Assembly: GCA_009733575.1 (NCBI GenBank)
Contig: ML769508.1
Coordinates: 1-64,000, forward strand
Direction: 5' to 3'
DNA: 64,000 nucleotides
Source: Gymnopus androsaceus JB14
Lineage: Eukaryota > Basidiomycota > Agaricomycetes > Agaricales > Omphalotaceae
Shown: piece by piece, positions 49,280-60,483 of the stretch
Position numbering within the stretch: the first letter of the stretch is position 1
Layout: each line of letters starts with the position of its first letter
Program-made: the position numbers and the translations under genes
Notes under the pieces: model-generated
The model's input: only the letters and a program-made list of their open reading frames with translations
Told to the model about the DNA's origin: nothing
Databases searched by the model: none

Positions 49280-51024
49280 ATGTCTGACACCCAGGAATGC
49301 GATGTACTCATTGTTGGTTCAGGCTTCGCCGGAATCCACCAGCTTATCAACCTCCGAAAGCTGGGTTTAACAGTCAAGATACTCGAATCCGGCGGTGATC
49401 TAGGAGGGACTTGGTATCATAACACATACCCGGGCTGTCGTGTCGACTCGATAAACCCAGTCTATCAATTTTCTGATCCAGAGCTCTGGAGGGATTGGAC
49501 GTGGTCGGAAAGGTATCCTGGATGGAAGGAGCTCCAAGAGTACTTCCAGTATGTGGATAGAAAGGTCGGGATCAAGCAGGATGTGTTATTTAACTCCCGA
49601 GTCGTTTCCGCTGTCTGGGACGACTCGGTCGATCGATGGATGCTTACTACGGACGATGGTCGTGTCTTCCGAGCCCAGTTCCTGAGCTTGTGCACGGGTA
49701 TAGGATCTAAGCATTACGTCCCCGATTTCAAGGGACTTGATACCTTCAAGGGTCAAGTTCATCACACTGCGAAGTGGTCTGCGGATTGTGATTTACAGGG
49801 AAAGAAAGTTGGTGTTATAGGCACTGGGGCGACAGGGGTCCAGCTTATCCAGGAGATCGCTCCAATTGTAGAGCATCTCACTGTTTTCCAGCGGACTCCG
49901 AATTACGCTCTGCCTATGAGACAACAAAAGATCAATCCGGAGGAGGACGAGAAGCTGAAGAACGACCTCTATCCCGTTATCTTCGCTCGACGCCACCAGA
50001 CTTTCTCCGGGATGTATTATGATATTGATATGAAGCCTACCATGTCCGCAACGCCAGAGGAACGTATCATCTATTACGAAGACAAATGGGAGAAAGGAGG
50101 CTTTCATTTCTGGGTGGGATCATACGCAGACCTCTTTTTCAACCAAGAAGCAAATGACGAAGCATATGCGTTTTGGAGGAAGAAGGTGAGGGAGAGGATT
50201 CCCGATCATCCTGAATTGCAGGAGAAGCTGGCTCCTATGAACCCACCTCATCCGTTTGGCGTTAAACGACCATGCCTCGAGCAGAGATACTTTGAGGTCT
50301 ACACACGGCCAAACGTCACCCTTGTCGACATCAGCAAGGATGCGATCGAGGAGATTACTCCGAATGGCTTGAAGACCAGCGATGGGATCCGAGCACTCTT
50401 CGATGTTTAGTACTTGCTACTGGATACGACATGGTCACCGGCGGGATCACTTCTATCGGTGCGTTTACACAATTCAATGTCGTCGTACTGGTCTGCTCAC
50501 GGGAGACTAACTGCACAGATATCCGTGGCCAGGACGGCGTTTCTATCAAGGAGAAATGGGATGAAGGCGTTCGAACCTATTTGGGATTGGCTAGTGCCAC
50601 ATACCCGAACATGTTCTGGATTTATGGCCCCCAATCTCCCTGCTCTTTCAGCAACGGTCCGAGCACCATTGTAATTCACCTTTTCTTTTCTCGTGTATCA
50701 AACGTATCGCTGATAATATTTATAAACCAGGAATTGACGAGCGATTGGATCATCAAGTGCATTAGGTACATGAAGGACAATCGGATCTCGAGTATCGTTC
50801 CTACCGAGGAGGCTCAGAAGGCCTACAGTGAACAGGTAGATATATTGGGAGCAGCCGCCCTCTGGTCGAAAGCGCAAACCTCTTGGTACATGGCTTCCAA
50901 CGTACCGGGAAAGAAACCGCAGATGTTGCAGTTCTCCGGCGGCGTACCTGCCTATGCCAAGTTGTGCAATGATTCGGCAGAGAATGGTTACGCAGGGTTC
51001 GATGTGAAGCGTTTTTCTGCTTGA
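49280..51024 (+). CDS. Baeyer-Villiger-type flavin monooxygenase (one-base deletion)
   Basis: FAD- and NADPH-dependent monooxygenase of the cyclohexanone/phenylacetone monooxygenase group, inserting oxygen next to a ketone. The first exon is open for 376 residues. VLIVGSGFAGI is the FAD Rossmann motif, GGTWYHNTYPGCRVD the typical second flavin motif, FKGQVHHTAKW fits the family fingerprint FxGxxxHxxxW, and VIGTGATGVQ is the NADPH Rossmann motif. At about 50405-50410 the sequence GATGTTTAGTACTT gives a stop; one more T would read LDV-LVLATGYDMVTGGITSI, the family form. After an intron (about 50460-50518) the match continues (YPNMFWIYGPQSP, then a second intron near 50671-50730) to 51024. Length and motifs are otherwise complete, so a recent loss or a base-call error is likely. 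Confidence 0.8.
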
Positions 51025-51359
51025 TCGCGAATCCGCAATCTGGGAAGCTCTCGTTTTAGGAGTATCAACTACAACCTGAAGGATCGCTACATGTACTCCT
51101 ATTAGATTAGATTAGAATTGTATGAATTTGATGGAAGAATGAGTACTGCTTGGCGCCTTGTTCGGCGCTCATTTCGTTCTTTCTGCTCTCATGTTCCGCG
51201 CACTGAAAGCTCAATGAATCCACGCAACCCAGCCTAATTGAAGGGAATTGGTAGGCGCACGAAATGCACCGCGTTTACTCCGAAAATCATCGTAACAAAT
51301 CCATGACGCTCTTATAAAAACAGCTCGTCACTTCGTATATTCGAGCTGTAAAACTAAAA
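51025..51359. other. Intergenic, nothing seen
   Basis: 3' flank of the monooxygenase and former promoter of the oxidoreductase relic. No motif recognised. Confidence 0.4.
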
Positions 51360-52246
51360 TGTCTGCACAGAAAGCACTTATACTCGAACAGGCCAAAACT
51401 CCGTTGTTTTGGGCACAGTGCCCACTCCGAGCCCTGGGTCAGGCGAAGTACTGGTCAAGATTAAAGCAAGTGCTTCAAACCCACTTGACTGGGCTATCAG
51501 GCATGGGTATGATTATCACGCTCATATCATACGATTCTCGGTCGTGATATTGCGGCGACGTTGAACAGCTCGGCGAAGATGTTCAAGACCTATCGAAAGG
51601 AGATCGAGTGTATGTTAATCAAGTTTTTGAATCTTCAATGGATCCTGATCTCTGCGTGCTTATAGATTCTTCAAATCTCAGTTCTTCCGTACTGAATATG
51701 GAGGGTTCCAGCAATATACCCCGGTATCAGCCAGCGGTCTCGGAAAGGTCGATCTCCCTTCTATATGCATGCAATCATCTTATCCTTAATTCTTCGGCTT
51801 CAAGACCGTCATCACATACGCATCTACCAAATACACAGACTATCTCAAGTCGACTGCGAGGTTCCATTAAGTGATATTCCTGCCGCTGTAGCAAATATAA
51901 CTTCTGCGCCAATCAAGACGGTATACGTTTCTGTACTCTACGTCAATGCCTGACAACGCTGGAATTTAGATACACCTGTCTCGCGCCTGGTGGCAGATGA
52001 TCGTTGCCATACGCGAGTCAGTGAAGCGAGAAGAAGACCGGAGGCGACGTGCAGTTGATTACAACGCGTCTGCGCCTTACTACGCCGATTTTATGGATAT
52101 AATGTGGAAGAAACTCTCAAAGATGGTGGAGGATGGTGCTATAGTGGCTACGTCTATCATTCCATGTCTTTTTTCTCAACTTAACGTATTTCCAGGTAGC
52201 CCAATCGCGTCGAAATTCTTCCAACGGGCTAGCCAGTATCGTTGAT
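51360..52246 (+). pseudogene. Zinc-type alcohol dehydrogenase/quinone oxidoreductase relic 1
   Basis: The ATG at 51360 starts MSAQKALILEQAKTP. The next bases in shifted frames give VPTPSPGSGEVLVKIKASAS and NPLDWAIRHGYDYH, then GRDIAATVEQLGEDVQDLS (about 51538-51600), the N-terminal GroES-like domain of medium-chain reductases. Later pieces include GFKTVITYASTKYTDYL (about 51797-51850) from the Rossmann domain and a C-terminal scrap near 52000-52200. Numerous shifts and stops; not functional. A homologous relic is at 58240-59130. Confidence 0.75.
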
Positions 52247-52628
52247 GGATTGGAGAGATTGTAAAATAATGAAGTCAGCAGAGTGAAATTGGTTGTGCGC
52301 CCCCAAGAAACTCCTTAGGTGAACTAACTGTCGACTCTGCAAGTTCAAATCGTACTGACTATTGAACAGATCGATATAAATGCATCAGGAACAAAGTGTA
52401 TCAATATACAGTTTGAATTTGCCCCCTATCCAAGTTCTGGCTTAGTTTTGGCGGTCTGTGACTCTTCGCTTTACACTCACGCATGCGAAATTCCTATTTC
52501 TGCTTTGCGCTTCGTGACCAAATATTCTAGAGAAGAACAGCGTTAATCAACAGATAACATCGTATGCACTCTCAAAGACCGCATTCCCCTGGCATAAAAA
52601 AAAGATACCAAAGGTTATCTGACACTTT

Positions 52629-52662
52629 GCATGCAGAGAGCTCAGTTGACCAATGTCGACAT
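52629..52662 (+). promoter_or_regulatory. Conserved upstream motif of ARD-like copy 1
   Basis: GCATGCAGAGAGCTCAGTTG followed by ACCAATGTCGACAT, 115 bp before the ATG. The same element stands at a similar distance before the other copies. It contains palindromic GCATGC, GAGCTC and GTCGAC cores. Confidence 0.55.
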
Positions 52663-52743
52663 CCTTGCGACATAACTCGCACCGGGATCTCCAATGGCAC
52701 ATAAAAAGACAGTTCGGAATTTTAGGCTAGTAAGTGGGGAACC

Positions 52744-53516
52744 ATGTCTATCCGCGCATACCGTCTTCCCGATTCGACCCGCTCGGTCGCTCTCGAGGAA
52801 TTCACCTCTCTCGGGTGGAAGATATTGCCTTCACAACTAAGTCCCAAGGACCTCGAACAAAGTGCTCGAAAGCTAGCGCAGGAGCTAGGATATCCTCTTA
52901 CGCAGGAGGGATCTGTAGTTCCTTACTCTCTCAAGGACGTAGCGACAAATTCCCAGCAGGTGTGAGATTTCACAGTTTGCCTTCTCGCTCGCGTATCTCA
53001 GACGTACTGTAGATGGGCCAGGAGATCTTCGCGAAGTTGGCTCGGATCTCTATCGAGACGTAAGTGTCAGCGAAAAGCTTTGAATTATGGATTAAAACCT
53101 CACTTCTATGCAGCGGTTGGGCTCTCACGCACGAGTTCATACTCACCGCAAATGGAGGCGCGCAATTCGATGTTGAAGGTACAGTAGCTAACTAACGCAT
53201 TATAACAAAGCAAACTCCCTGCTAATCCACGGTTAGATACAATGTCAAATAGCTGGATTCGTGTGGAACTGCCGAGCAACGGTGGTTTACTTTTAAGGGT
53301 ACCAGCGGGTGCACAGTACCGCCTTTCTTTTGAGAAACAGAACCTTAACGCGGTTGGAGTGGCATTCATTAAGGTAAATTGGTGCACTTTATAGTCACTT
53401 TAACTTACTGAGCTCTGCTACAGGGAGTGCTGGCTGATATGAAAATCATTGAGCCCAAAGATCTCAACTCCCATCCGGCCCGCAAGGCGTATCTACGCAG
53501 TATCGGTCAGGTTTAA
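52744..53516 (+). CDS. Acireductone dioxygenase-like protein, copy 1
   Basis: Cupin-fold homologue of acireductone dioxygenase (ARD), the methionine-salvage enzyme, but probably not an active one. Exons 52744-52959, 53013-53059, 53114-53178, 53237-53373 and 53424-53516 join to about 185 residues. The overall ARD path is followed: IRAYRLP, VALEEFTSLGWKILP, LAQELGYPLT, an F/I-E loop, GAQFDVEDTM, SWIRVELPSN, VPAGAQYRLSFEKQN and the C-terminal HPARKAYLRSIGQV. ARD binds its metal with H-x-H-x(3)-E and a distant His. Here the H-x-H positions read G-W-A, the Glu survives in THEF, and the last His (PAGxxH) is Tyr. It may be a pseudoenzyme or have a new activity. Three of the exon junctions fall at the same places in all copies. 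Confidence 0.75.
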
Positions 53517-53802
53517 GTCTTGAGCTTATTTAGCAGTCGAAATGGGTATTGTACTTCCAAACATACATGCCAAATTATTGATATCTTTTGCTTCACATAA
53601 CTGTATCTCTTAGGGAAGAATGGCCTTGATTGAGATACTCTCAAAAACCGCCTTCTATCGGCTTTCTTTTTTGGTCGGAGAGCTTATTTGACAACTTCGC
53701 ATGCAGAGAGCTCAGTTGACCAACATCAACATATTGCGGCATAACTTGCACTAGGATTTCCAGCAGTTAAAAAGGCAGTTCAAAACTTAGTAAACGAAGA
53801 AC
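53517..53802. promoter_or_regulatory. Spacer and promoter of ARD-like copy 2
   Basis: Carries the shared upstream motif at 53699-53730 (GCATGCAGAGAGCTCAGTTG, then ACCAACATCAACAT) and an A-rich TTAAAAAGGCAG about 36 bp before the ATG. Confidence 0.55.
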
Positions 53803-54584
53803 ATGTCTTTCCGTGCATATCGTCTTCCTTCTACTGATTCGACCCACTCAGTCTCTCTCGAGGAACTCACTTCTCTCGGGTGGAAGATATCGCCCTCGCA
53901 ACTAAGCCCCCACGACCTCGAACAAACCGCTCGAAAGCTAGCGCAGGAGCTAGGATATCCTGTTTCGCAGGAGGGTTCTGTAGTGCCTTACTCTCTCAGG
54001 GATATGACGACAAATTCTCAGCAGGTATGAAATTTCACAGTCTGCCTTCTCGCTCGCGTATCTCAGATATTGGATAGAAGGCCCAGGAGAACGTGGCGAA
54101 GTTGGCTCAGAACTCTAGATCTTTCGAGACGTAATTAAGTCTTAACGAAAAGCTCTGATTTATGAATTAAACCCTCACGTTATGCAGCGGTTTGGCTATC
54201 ACGCACGAGTTCGTAGCCACCGTAACTGGAGGCGGATACTTCGATATTGATGGTACAGTAGTTACAAAAGCAAACTTTGTGTTTGCCTGCTAATCCACGG
54301 TTAGATACAATCTCGAAGAGCTGGATTCGTGTGGAACTCCCGAGCAACGGTGGTACACTTTTAAGGGTACCTGCGGGTGCAAAGCTTCGTCTTTATTTTG
54401 AGGAACAGAACCTGAACGCGGTTGGAGTGACATTCATTAAGGTAAATGTTTGCACTTTGTAGTCATTTTTATTTACTGAGCTTTTCTGCAGGGAGTGCTA
54501 GCCGATGTGGAAGTTATTGAAGCCAAAGATCTCGAAAATCATTCGGCTCGCAGGGCGTATTTACGCAGTATTGGTCAGGTTTAA
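53803..54584 (+). CDS. Acireductone dioxygenase-like protein, copy 2
   Basis: Exons 53803-54024, 54078-54130, 54188-54252, 54305-54441 and 54492-54584; open throughout. It starts MSFRAYRLPSTDSTHSVSLE. Exon 2 reads KAQENVAKLAQNSRSFE, two residues longer than in the other copies. The former metal site reads GLAITHEFVA (H-x-H lost, Glu kept) and the last ligand position in PAGAKLRLYF is Leu. It ends HSARRAYLRSIGQV. Same family and inference as copy 1. The Trp found in this loop in copies 1, 3 and 5 is Leu here. Confidence 0.75.
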
Positions 54585-54786
54585 GTCTTGACCCTATTTA
54601 GCACCGAAATGTGTACTGTGAACTCCTCTTTTACTCTTTGTATGCAAAAATTATATCTGAATATTGATATCCTTTGCTTGGCGTCATAGTATCTCTTAGG
54701 AAAGAACGGCCCTCATTGTATGCACTCTCAAAGACCGCATTCCCCTGGCGTTAAAAAAGATATCGCAAAGGTTATCTGACACCGTC

Positions 54787-54820
54787 GCATGCAGAGAGCT
54801 CAGTTGACCAATGTCGACAT
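54787..54820 (+). promoter_or_regulatory. Conserved upstream motif of ARD-like copy 3
   Basis: GCATGCAGAGAGCTCAGTTG then ACCAATGTCGACAT, 120 bp before the ATG at 54907; identical in core to the copy 1 element. A CATAAAAGGA TATA-like box is near 54861. Confidence 0.55.
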
Positions 54821-54906
54821 CTTGCGACATAAGTAACTGGTACCAGGATCTCTAATGGCGCATAAAAGGACAACTCAAAATTTCAGGCGAGTGACTTGGA
54901 GGAACA

Positions 54907-55672
54907 ATGTCTATCCACGCATATCGTCTTCCCTCTACTGATTCGACCCGCTCAGTCTCTCTCGAAGAACTCACTGCTCTCGGGTGGAAGATATTGCCTT
55001 CACAACTGAGCCCCCAGGACCTCGAACAAACTGCCCGAAAGCTAGCACAGGAGCTAGGTTATCCTCTTACTCAGGAGGGATCTGTAGCTCCTTATTCTCT
55101 CAAAGACACAGCGACCAATTCCCAGCAGGTATGAGGTTTCACTGTTTGCCTTCTCGTTTGCGCATCTTAGATGTACTATAGATGGGGGAGTACTTGGCCA
55201 AGTTGGCTCAGATCTCTTTCGAGAGGTGAGTCTCAGCGAAAAGCTTTGAATTATGGATTGAACCCCCACTTTATGCAGTGGTTGGGCTGGCACGCACGAG
55301 GTCCTAGGCACCGCAACTGGAGGCGCACGATTCGATGTTGAAGGTATGTAGTTACAAAATTAAACTCTGATTCGCCCCTGCTAATCCACGGTTAGATGCA
55401 ATTTCGAAGAGTTGGATTCGTGTGGAACTCCCGAGCAGTGGTGCACTTGTAAGGGTACCAGCGGGTGCAAAGGTCCGCGTTTCTTTTGATGAATATAACA
55501 TGAACGTGTTTGGAGTGGCATTCTTTAAGGTAAATTGGTGCCTTTTGTAGTCGCTTTTATTTACCGAGCTCTACTACAGGGAGTGCTGGCCGATGTGAAA
55601 CCTATTGAGGCCAAAGATCTCGAAAACCATTCGGCCCGCAAGTCGTATCTACGCAGTATCGGTCAGGTTTAA
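54907..55672 (+). CDS. Acireductone dioxygenase-like protein, copy 3
   Basis: Exons 54907-55128, 55182-55225, 55279-55343, 55396-55529 and 55580-55672; open from ATG to TAA, about 183 residues. It starts MSIHAYRLPSTDSTRSVSLE. The loop that should hold H-x-H reads GWAGTHEVLG, so only the Glu of the ARD metal site remains, and PAGAKVRVSFDEY has Val in place of the last His. RFDVEDAISKSWIRVELPSS and the C-terminal HSARKSYLRSIGQV are well kept, which argues against random decay. It closes the first three-gene block. Confidence 0.75.
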
Positions 55673-57589
55673 GTCTTGAGCCTGTTTAGCATCGAAATGT
55701 TTACTATGAATTGCTCTTTTACTCTTTGTCCTTTGTCCATCGAAACATGCATGCGAAAATTATATTTGAATGCCTTTGCTTTAACAGTAGCTCCTAGGGA
55801 AAAAAAACATTGATCAACAGATAATATGCACTCGCGAGGACTGCCTTTGACAATTTTTATATTTCACTGCATCGTTCCATTCGTCGTGTTCCCTGAAAGG
55901 CGCTGCAGTCACAACTTTATACAAAAGAATTCTGAGCAAGAGGACTCGAATACAGCTCTAATCTTCAAATATCTTAAAGCGATAAAAGATGCTCGATGAT
56001 GTCTGAACAGATGTAGAATCTATCTGAAAAAGTCGAAGGATCGGAGTCACTTTGGGGACTCTACTAGAGTCCCCTAAAGCTCTGTGGGAGAGATAGGTCC
56101 GACTCTGAGTCTTGGCCTGAGGTCTGTGTAATTGTTCAGCGTCAAAAGACTAATTTTCTTTTTTGGGTGGGCGCTTATTCTTTCAAATCCTCTCATGGTG
56201 AAGAAATTATTTGTCAAGAATCAAGATCACCTTTCAAGCCCAGTGAATATCGACCGTGCGGAAATGAGCCCAATCGAGCTGAAAACGAGTTAGAATGGGT
56301 ACTGTTTGATATCAGCTCGCATTCGCTCAAAATGTCCGCTTTGCTCGTTTTCCGAGCGTGAAAATTTAAGTGATTTTGGTGCAATACCCAAATGAACTTG
56401 GTTTCGAGCTCAGTCGAGCCTAAATGAGCGCAGCTGGTAAGGTAACCCGGGTTCACCAGGTTGTAATATCATTTGCATCCAAATCAGGCTCGCTCGAGCG
56501 CAAATGAGCTCAAATGGGTCAAACGAGCTAGTCACACTACTACTACTCAGGTAATACACTAGTACTACTAATATAGCTTGTCCAACCCACCCCATCGACG
56601 TCAAATGCTGAGACAAGATCAGCAAAGGCACTGGAAGAGGAAGTGAGACCGGTCAACATGCCTTCCAGCATTGACCAATTTGCACGCATTGACAGGCTTT
56701 CAGAAAGCTCAGTAAGTCCAATGATAATTAGAGGCAGACATCTGTCACGCACTATACAGAAGTCTTGTCATGCCATCTACTCATTCCCTACAGCTCATTC
56801 ATCCTGCTGCATCAACATGGAGGAAGGCGAAGTGAGTAAATTGAGGATATAAAATGCACTCGAGACTATCAGAGCATGAGAAAAACTGGAGTGGTCAAAA
56901 GATTCGCAATATATAGAGTACTAAAGAGCATTAAAGTCAGTCAAATCATCATTAAAAGTAAAGTTACGCACTTTTTTCCCCCAGAATCGTCGAATTTCGG
57001 TCAAAGCTGTAAAGTGAGCATCTTGAGGACAGCCGATAACGCGATCAAGCCATCTGATGACTGAAAAAGTTGTCAACACGTAGATGCCAGCTCTGTCGCT
57101 GCCGTTTGAGGATAATTTCACGTCGCAGAACGAGGAGATGGTGGTGGTAAGGGAGAAAGAGTGTGAAGTCACAAATGTAACGGAATCACGCGATTAGGGA
57201 TTCCGGCGACTTCCGAAAAACTCTAGCGCTACTTGATTGTTAGAATTTTCCGTCAATTTGGTTTAACTACCTGTTTGTACGCTCATTTCAGCTCCTTTCC
57301 GCTCAATCCTGCCAGACCGTGCTCGTTTCCGACCAGTCGAAGTTCACTGGGTTTCAAGGTCTGCTAGTCTATCCTTGGGCACGCAACTGACTGGGAAGCT
57401 TGCTATGAACCCACCGAATGTGCACCTGAACTGGATTTGACGGACCTAGTACTACGCGGCGATTGACCCAAGGCTATAACACCAGATGGCGGGGTCCAAT
57501 AAGCACTCGACACACTGGCACGGAATGCTCCAGGAAGTCTCGCAGTGCGTAATCCTTCTCATACAGCATACGGCATACAGATCTAATCC
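55673..57589. other. Gene-poor gap between the two ARD-like blocks
   Basis: No gene recognised. A perfect short hairpin (GGGGACTCT / AGAGTCCCC) lies at 56054-56074. About 56210-56530 is rich in recurring GAGC/GCTC words with AAATGAGC, perhaps an old degenerate repeat. The rest is unassigned. Confidence 0.45.
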
Positions 57590-57910
57590 TATATTCAGCC
57601 GTGGCACTACGTTCTCAGGTAACGGATTACTCCCAAGCAACCTGGACCCAAAAATTTATCGCTTCCATCGCTGGTGCTGTTGCATCCATCACCGTCATCG
57701 CTCCTCTGGATACCGTCAAGACGCGTAATTCAGAACGCTTACAAGGTGTCTGGTTCAATCGCTATTAGGGATCTGATTAAGAATGAGGGTAGGACTGTGT
57801 TCTTTAAAGGATTGGTACGTAGGAGAAACCGTTCTGTTATTGCTTTTACTAAAAATATCTGCAATACACAGGTACAGTCTTTGATTCCTCTGTTTGCGTA
57901 TGGGGATCGT
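57590..57910 (+). pseudogene. Mitochondrial carrier relic (GTP/GDP carrier-like)
   Basis: A fragment of the mitochondrial carrier superfamily: VTDYSQATWTQKFIASIAG followed by APLDTVKTR, the PxDxxK signature, then one base of shift and NAYKVSGSIAIRDLIKNEGR, VFFKGL, an intron and VQSLIPLFAYG. The pattern TWTQ-F-IAS and FFKGL...AQSLIP is like fungal GGC1. Only the third repeat survives; the N-terminal two thirds are absent, so it is not functional. Confidence 0.65.
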
Positions 57911-58239
57911 GATTCTCCTCGACGTCACCTTTCTCCCTTCCCTTCGCGCTGCAACTCGGAGCTTCTTGCTTTTATGGTCCTATTATCAATAACAAGATCG
58001 TAGCTGCCTTTTCTGACAATGATCACAAACGCTACCCACTCATCTTCCTACCTCTCATCGCGCCTCCGTGGGCGAAGGTGCTTCCACAAACTACAAAAGT
58101 ATCGGGACCATCTTCAACTTCACTAGACGCGATATTTATCTCTTCTGCTGCTGTTTTAATCTAATTTCGGTCCTACTGTATACGGTACCCATTCAGATCC
58201 TTCGAATTCGTTTATTGGTTACGATGTCGATTTATGTCA

Positions 58240-59130
58240 GAACGCGCCTCTGCCCTCGGTAATTTAAGTACCAGTTCTTCCGCACCGAACATGGAGGGTT
58301 CTAGCAACATGCCCCGGTATCAGCCAGCAGTATCGGAAAGGTCGGTCTCTCTTCTACATTCAATCATCTTATTCTTTCCAGGTTCCTTCCCTTATCAGTT
58401 ATGACCAAGCTGCTTTCCTTTACCACTGCCGCAGTCGGTCTTTTTCCTGAAAAACCTCACCGCGCAGGACTCAACCCTACCCTTGACCCATCGATAACTT
58501 TCCAAATGAATCTGCATTCGTAATATGCGGAGAAACTTCGCTCGGCCAGTTTGGTGAGCAACTTTTTCTACGTACAATTCTTGAGCTTGTCTCATCGTTA
58601 TTTGACAGCCATGCAAATCCTTAATTTCTCGGCTTCAAGACCATCATCACATATGCTTCCACCAAACGCACAGACTATCTCAAGTCTCTCGGTGCCACGA
58701 ACCTTATTGACCGCGAGGTTCCGCTCAGAGTGATCTTCCTACCGCTGTAGCAAAGATAACTTTTGCGCCCATGAAGACGGTATACCTTGCTGTACTCGCA
58801 GGACGCTGGATACGCCTGTCTCGTGCCTGGCGGGCAGATGATTATTGCCATACCCGAGCCAGTGAAGCGCGTGGAAGATTCGGAGGGGCGACATGTAATT
58901 GGAGTCAAAGCGTCTGCACCTTATTACGCCGGTTTTATGGATGTAATGTGCCCAAGATGTTGGAGGATGGTGCTGTTGTGATACGTCTATCATTCCATGA
59001 AATTTTCACAGTTTAGCATATCTTCACGTAGCCCAAGAGCATCGAAATTCTTCCAAACGGGCTCGCCAGTTTCGTTGATGGACTGAAGAGATCTCAAAAT
59101 GATGGTGGAGTGAGACTGGTTGTGCACCCC
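58240..59130 (+). pseudogene. Zinc-type alcohol dehydrogenase/quinone oxidoreductase relic 2
   Basis: Homologous to the relic at 51360-52246 over its middle and C-terminal parts: the GGGTTC(T/C)AGCAA and CCCCGGTATCAGCCAGC stretches are shared. It retains longer readable pieces: FGFKTIITYASTKRTDYL (about 58630-58685), LGATNLIDREV, AGYACLVPGGQMIIAIPEPVKR (about 58805-58870; shortened in text) and a short C-terminal piece. The N terminus is replaced by unrelated sequence. Stops and shifts make it non-functional. It precedes the second set of ARD-like copies just as relic 1 precedes the first. Confidence 0.72.
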
Positions 59131-59460
59131 CAAAAAACTCCATAGGTGAATGTGAACTAACTGCCAACTTCGAAAGTCCTACTCGAACTGACTATTGAAC
59201 AGACCAATATAGAATATCTCATGAGCAAAGTATGATAATATACAGTTTAAATATGTCCCAATACCAAGTTCTAACTTAAGTTCTGGGGTCTGTGACTCCT
59301 CGCTTTAGGCTCATGCATGCGAATTCTATCTCTGCTTTGGTCACGGAATTTTCTGAAGAAGAACAGCCTTGATCAACAGATAATCGTCTTTCACTCTCAA
59401 AGACCGCATTCCACTGACATTTATTAAAAAAAGATATCACAGAGGTTATTTGACAACTTT

Positions 59461-59494
59461 GCATGCAGAGAGTTCAGTTGACCAAGGTCGACAT
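59461..59494 (+). promoter_or_regulatory. Conserved upstream motif of ARD-like copy 4
   Basis: GCATGCAGAGAGTTCAGTTG then ACCAAGGTCGACAT; one change in the GAGCTC core. The spacing to the gene is shorter (about 75 bp) than in intact copies. Confidence 0.5.
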
Positions 59495-59535
59495 AAGTTG
59501 CACCAAGCCAATGGTTGAGTAAGTAATTGGGAACT

Positions 59536-60181
59536 ACGTCTGTCCATGCATATCATCTTCCTTCTACTGATTCGACCCGCTCAGTCTCTCTCGAAGAATT
59601 CACTTCTCTCGGGTGGAAGATGCTGTCTTCACAAAGCCCCCAGGACCTCGAACAAACCACTCGAAAGCTAGCGCAGGAGCTAAGATATCCTCTTACGCAG
59701 GAGAGACTGCGTATCTCGTATGTACTGTAGATGGGTCAGGAGATCCTGGTGAAGTTGGCTCAGATCTCTTTCGAGAAGTAAGCCTCAGCGAAAAGCTTTG
59801 AGTTATGGTTGCGCTGTCACGCACGAGCTTATAGCCACCGCAACTGGAGGCGCACAATTCGATGTTGAAGGCACAGTAGTTAGAAAAGCAGACACTGCGT
59901 TTGCCCCTACTGATCCACGGTTAGATGCAATCTCGAAGAGTTGGATTCGTATGGAACTCCCGAGCAGTGGTGCACTTATAAGGGTGCCAGCGGGTGCAAA
60001 GCTCCGCTTTTCTTTTGATAAACAGAACATGAGCGTGGTTGGAGTGGCATTCATTAAGGTGGACTGGTGCATTTTGGAGTCACTTTAGCTTACTGAGGGA
60101 GTGCTGGCTGATATGAAACCCAAAGATCTCGAAAACTATTCGGCCCGCAAAGCGTATTTACGAAGCATCGGCCAGGTTGAG
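59536..60181 (+). pseudogene. Acireductone dioxygenase-like copy 4 (broken)
   Basis: The start codon is ACG at 59536 where other copies have ATG. The sequence then follows exon 1 (VSLEEFTSLGWKM) until about 59702, where a deletion removes the end of exon 1 and most of intron 1. The 3' part of intron 2 including its acceptor is also gone (near 59800). The exon 4 region is well preserved (DAISKSWIRMELPSSGA, VPAGAKLRFSF). The acceptor before exon 5 is lost and the stop is changed to GAG. The HE pair is kept (VTHELIA). Confidence 0.8.
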
Positions 60182-60371
60182 TCTCGAGCCTGTTTAGCAT
60201 GAAATGTGTGTATGCGAAAATTATATCTGAATGGTGATATCCTTTGCTTCGTGTCACGGTATCTCTTAAGAAAGAACGGCCTTGAGCAACAGATAACATT
60301 CTATGCACTTTCAAAGACCGCATTCTTCTGGCATTAAAACAAAGATATCGCAGAGGTTATTTGACAATTTC

Positions 60372-60403
60372 GCATGTAGAGAGCTCAGTTGACCAATGTC
60401 GAC
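60372..60403 (+). promoter_or_regulatory. Conserved upstream motif of ARD-like copy 5
   Basis: GCATGTAGAGAGCTCAGTTG then ACCAATGTCGAC, about 112 bp before the ATG at 60484; TTAAAAAGGCGG near 60440 is the TATA-like box. Confidence 0.55.
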
Positions 60404-60483
60404 TTCTTGTGACATAACTTGCACCAGGATTTCCAACAGTTAAAAAGGCGGTTCAAAACTTAACTTATAGTAAATCAAAGAAC

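Noticed and set aside
52744..55672. ARD-like genes as active methionine-salvage enzymes
   Set aside because: Three of the four metal ligands are replaced in every open copy, so a normal ARD reaction is unlikely.
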